Shown here piece after piece: positions 62,701 through 64,000 of a DNA stretch of 64,000 nucleotides. A model generated the notes under the pieces. It saw only the letters and a program-made list of their open reading frames with translations, was not told the origin of the DNA and ran no database searches. Source of the DNA: Nonomuraea guangzhouensis (GTDB taxonomy: Bacteria; Actinomycetota; Actinomycetes; Streptosporangiales; Streptosporangiaceae). The translations under genes were made by a program, and so were the position numbers. Location: positions 269,535 through 333,534 of the forward strand of contig NZ_JAHKRM010000007.1 of the NCBI RefSeq assembly GCF_019396345.1, read 5' to 3'. How positions within the stretch are numbered: the stretch's first letter is position 1; every line of letters starts with the position of its first letter.

Positions 62701-64000
62701 CGCCAGGTCGGCTGCGCCCAGTTGGAGGAGCTGATCCTGGAGGCGCCGCTGGCGCTGCCCGAGCAGGGCGGCGTGCTGGTGCAGGTGCGGATCGACGCGC
62801 CCGACGAGACCGGGCGGCGGCCGCTCGCGATGCACGCGCGCTCCGAGGGCGAGCTGGACTGGACGCGGCACGCGACCGGCGCGCTGGCCGCCGCGCGTCC
62901 CGCCGCGGACTTCGACCTGTCCGCCTGGCCACCGCCCGGCGCCGAGGCCGTCGACGTGGCCGATCTCTACGACCGCCTCGCCGAGCGCGGTCTCGCCTAC
63001 GACGGGCCATTCCGCGGGCTCAAGGCCGCCTGGCGGCTGGCGGACGAGGTGTTCGCCGAGGTCACCGTGCCGCACCGGGAAGCGGGGGCCTTCGGCCTGC
63101 ATCCGGCCCTGCTGGACGCCGCGCTGCACGCGGAGTCCCTGCTGGACCCGGCCGCCCAGGAGGTGAGCCTGCCCTTCACCTGGTCCGGCCTCTCCCTGTA
63201 CGCCGAAGGCGCTTCCACGGTGCGGGTCCGCCTGACCCGGACCGGTCCCGACGAGCTGTCGCTGCGGCTGGCCGACCCCTCCGGAGCTCCGGTGGCCGCG
63301 GTGGAGTCGCTCCTGTCCCGGCCGTTCTCGGCGTCGGCGCCGGACCCGCGCCGCGAGTCGATGTTCCGGATCGGCTGGATCCCCTCGCCGTACACCGGCG
63401 ACTCGCCCGCGCCGAGCCGCCGCGCCGTGGTGGGCGCGGACGAGACGGGGCTCGCCGCCGCCCTGGGCGCCACCGCCTGTCCCGACCTGGCGTCCGTGCC
63501 GTCGGGTTCCGAGCTCGTGTTCGTGACCTTCGCGGGCGGCGGAGCCGTGCGGGGCGCGATCCATCGGGCCCTGGACACGGTACGGTCCTGGCTGGCCGAC
63601 GACCGGTTCGACGATTCCACGTTCGTCCTGGTCACCAGGGGAGCGGTCGCCGTGGCCGGCGAGGACGTGACCGACCTGGCCGCCGCCGCGGTGCTCGGCC
63701 TGCTGCGGTCCGCGCAGTCGGAGCATCCCGGCCGGTTCGTGCTCCTGGACCTCGACGACTCCGAGATGCCGGTGCCCGCCGTGCTCGCGGCGCTCACCGA
63801 GCCGCAACTGGCCATACGCGCGGGCGCGGTGTTCGTGCCCAGGCTGGCGCGGGCGACGACCGGCGAGGCGCTGCTGCCGCCCTGGGGCCGCGAGACCTGG
63901 CGGCTCGACTCCACCGGCGACGGCACGCTGAACGGCCTGGCACTGGTGCCGTGCCCCGAGGCGAGCCGCCCGCTGGGACCGGGCGAGGTGCGGGTGTCGA
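59758..64000 (+). CDS. Modular type I PKS, module 3 (incomplete at window end)
   Basis: It starts at a GTG (59758) four bases after the glycosyltransferase stop and stays open to the window edge (more than 1410 residues). An N-terminal coiled-coil docking segment ([19 protein letters not shown]) precedes KS (36-460; C205 in DTACSSS), AT (560-860; S653 in GHSQGE, YPSH 754-757, methylmalonyl-like), DH (930-1210; H960 in [10 protein letters not shown]), a structural KR-like stretch, and the first residues of an ER domain (from about 1390). The AT opening motif is [11 protein letters not shown] instead of FPGQGSQW. Module 3 is therefore also fully reducing and should add a methyl-branched unit. 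Later modules and the thioesterase lie beyond the window. Confidence 0.95.
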   Translation, partial: MDNETRLLEYLRRATADLRETRRRLRQAEDRNAEPIAIIGMSCRFPGEAGTPEELWRLLAAGTDAISPFPSDRGWDADLYDPNPDSPGKSSTQSGGFLHDAAQFDPHFFGISPREALAMDPQQRLLLETAWEAFEGAGIDPAAARGSATGVFAGVIYHDYGSRLRTVPPDLGGYIGNGSDGSIASGRVSYLLGLEGPAITVDTACSSSLVALHLAVQALRQDECAMALAGGVTVMSTPSTFVEFSRQRGLSPDGRCKAFSADADGTGWGEGAGMLLLERLSDAERHDHPVLAVVRGSAINQDGASSGLTVPNGPSQQRVIGQALAAAGLTSADIDVVEAHGTGTTLGDPIEARALFAAYGQGRPEGRPLYLGSIKSNIGHTQAAAGVAGVIKMVLAMRHGTLPKTLYADEPSPNVDWSSGSIALLTENVAWDTAADTPRRAGISSFGVSGTNAHVIIEEHPRPEPGDVDAARLVVPWVVSAKSEQALRAQAGRLAARVEQDPRLSPLDVGHSLISSRTAFPHRAVVIGDDRDALLGGLRAVADAVPAPNLVYGTATADPRVAFVFPGQAVLSKDMTLGLLDTSPAFAARLAECADALEKFVDWKLMDVLRGEPGAWSLDRMDVSQPAAWAVMVSLARLWRSHGVEPEAVVGHSQGEIAAACVAGALSLEDAAKVVALRSQAITEDLSGHGGMLAVSLPPDQALDRLAPWADHLSIAAVNSPNAVVVAGASAALNELFDQLKAEGVRSKMVPVDYPSHTAFAEPLRDRLLTDLAGIDPWTAEVAFCSTVTGELIDTAELDAGYWYTNLRRPVRFDQAVQTLIQQGYGMFVEVSPHPTLTGAVQETAEAAGGTVVAVGSLRRDEEETARFVTSLAEAHAHGAPVDWTPILAPSQARRVDLPTYAFQRERYWLEATDTADVAHAGLTAADHPFLGGALPLADSDEVAFTGRLSLRSHPWLAGHVVSGTVLFPGAAFAELAVGAGRQVGCAQLEELILEAPLALPEQGGVLVQVRIDAPDETGRRPLAMHARSEGELDWTRHATGALAAARPAADFDLSAWPPPGAEAVDVADLYDRLAERGLAYDGPFRGLKAAWRLADEVFAEVTVPHREAGAFGLHPALLDAALHAESLLDPAAQEVSLPFTWSGLSLYAEGASTVRVRLTRTGPDELSLRLADPSGAPVAAVESLLSRPFSASAPDPRRESMFRIGWIPSPYTGDSPAPSRRAVVGADETGLAAALGATACPDLASVPSGSELVFVTFAGGGAVRGAIHRALDTVRSWLADDRFDDSTFVLVTRGAVAVAGEDVTDLAAAAVLGLLRSAQSEHPGRFVLLDLDDSEMPVPAVLAALTEPQLAIRAGAVFVPRLARATTGEALLPPWGRETWRLDSTGDGTLNGLALVPCPEASRPLGPGEVRVS

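Noticed and set aside
1..64000. tRNA, rRNA, insertion sequences, integrases and attachment sites
   Set aside because: None was recognised on reading both strands; no transposase-like protein or terminal inverted repeats were seen, though short RNAs could be missed without a covariance search.

Overview
The window is high-GC actinomycete DNA (GTG/TTG starts, 4-base ATGA/GTGA gene overlaps, few TTA codons). Gene content suggests a Streptosporangiales-type organism (Actinomadura/Nonomuraea relatives), but the sequence alone does not fix the genus. It holds a primary-metabolism/signalling stretch (1-13 kb) and most of a modular type I polyketide cluster (about 19.4 kb to beyond 64 kb), with a cytochrome P450 island (13-19.3 kb) between them that may or may not belong to the cluster.

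Left part, minus strand: a truncated ABC exporter, a NarL-type two-component system and a small membrane protein. Next comes an amino-sugar catabolic locus: a GH89 alpha-N-acetylglucosaminidase, MurQ etherase and BadF-type sugar kinase, divergent from a ROK regulator and a carbohydrate ABC importer (binding lipoprotein plus two permeases, no ATPase). About 280 bp of imperfect ~33-bp repeats follows. The P450 island has an MFS exporter, two P450s, a TetR regulator, a ferredoxin reductase and a 3Fe-4S ferredoxin.

Cluster: deoxysugar genes (TDP-glucose synthase, 4,6-dehydratase, RmlC-like epimerase, DegT/DnrJ aminotransferase, glycosyltransferase); control and export genes (a LAL-type LuxR regulator with two TTA codons, TetR, MFS, ABC pair); a type II thioesterase; and an extender-unit operon (acyl-CoA carboxylase beta subunit, crotonyl-CoA carboxylase/reductase, KAS III, 3-hydroxyacyl-CoA dehydrogenase). 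The diagnostic element is a full beta-amino-acid starter cassette matching VinJ/K/L/M/N/O of vicenistatin: amide hydrolase, trans-acyltransferase, stand-alone ACP, two adenylating enzymes and a PLP decarboxylase. It predicts a macrolactam. No glutamate mutase or aminomutase is seen, so L-aspartate to beta-alanine priming, as in fluvirucin, is the simplest reading.

The first PKS (4277 aa) is loading ACP plus two modules, each KS-AT-DH-ER-KR-ACP; the second starts a third module of the same type and runs off the window. AT motifs predict branched alkyl, malonyl, then methylmalonyl units. This would put alkyl groups at C10 and C6 of a 14-membered lactam, the fluvirucin pattern. DH2 has a motif change that could leave an oxygen at C9. 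Paired TAGGGG/AAGGGG motifs upstream of several cluster operons, oriented with the downstream gene, look like binding sites of a pathway regulator.
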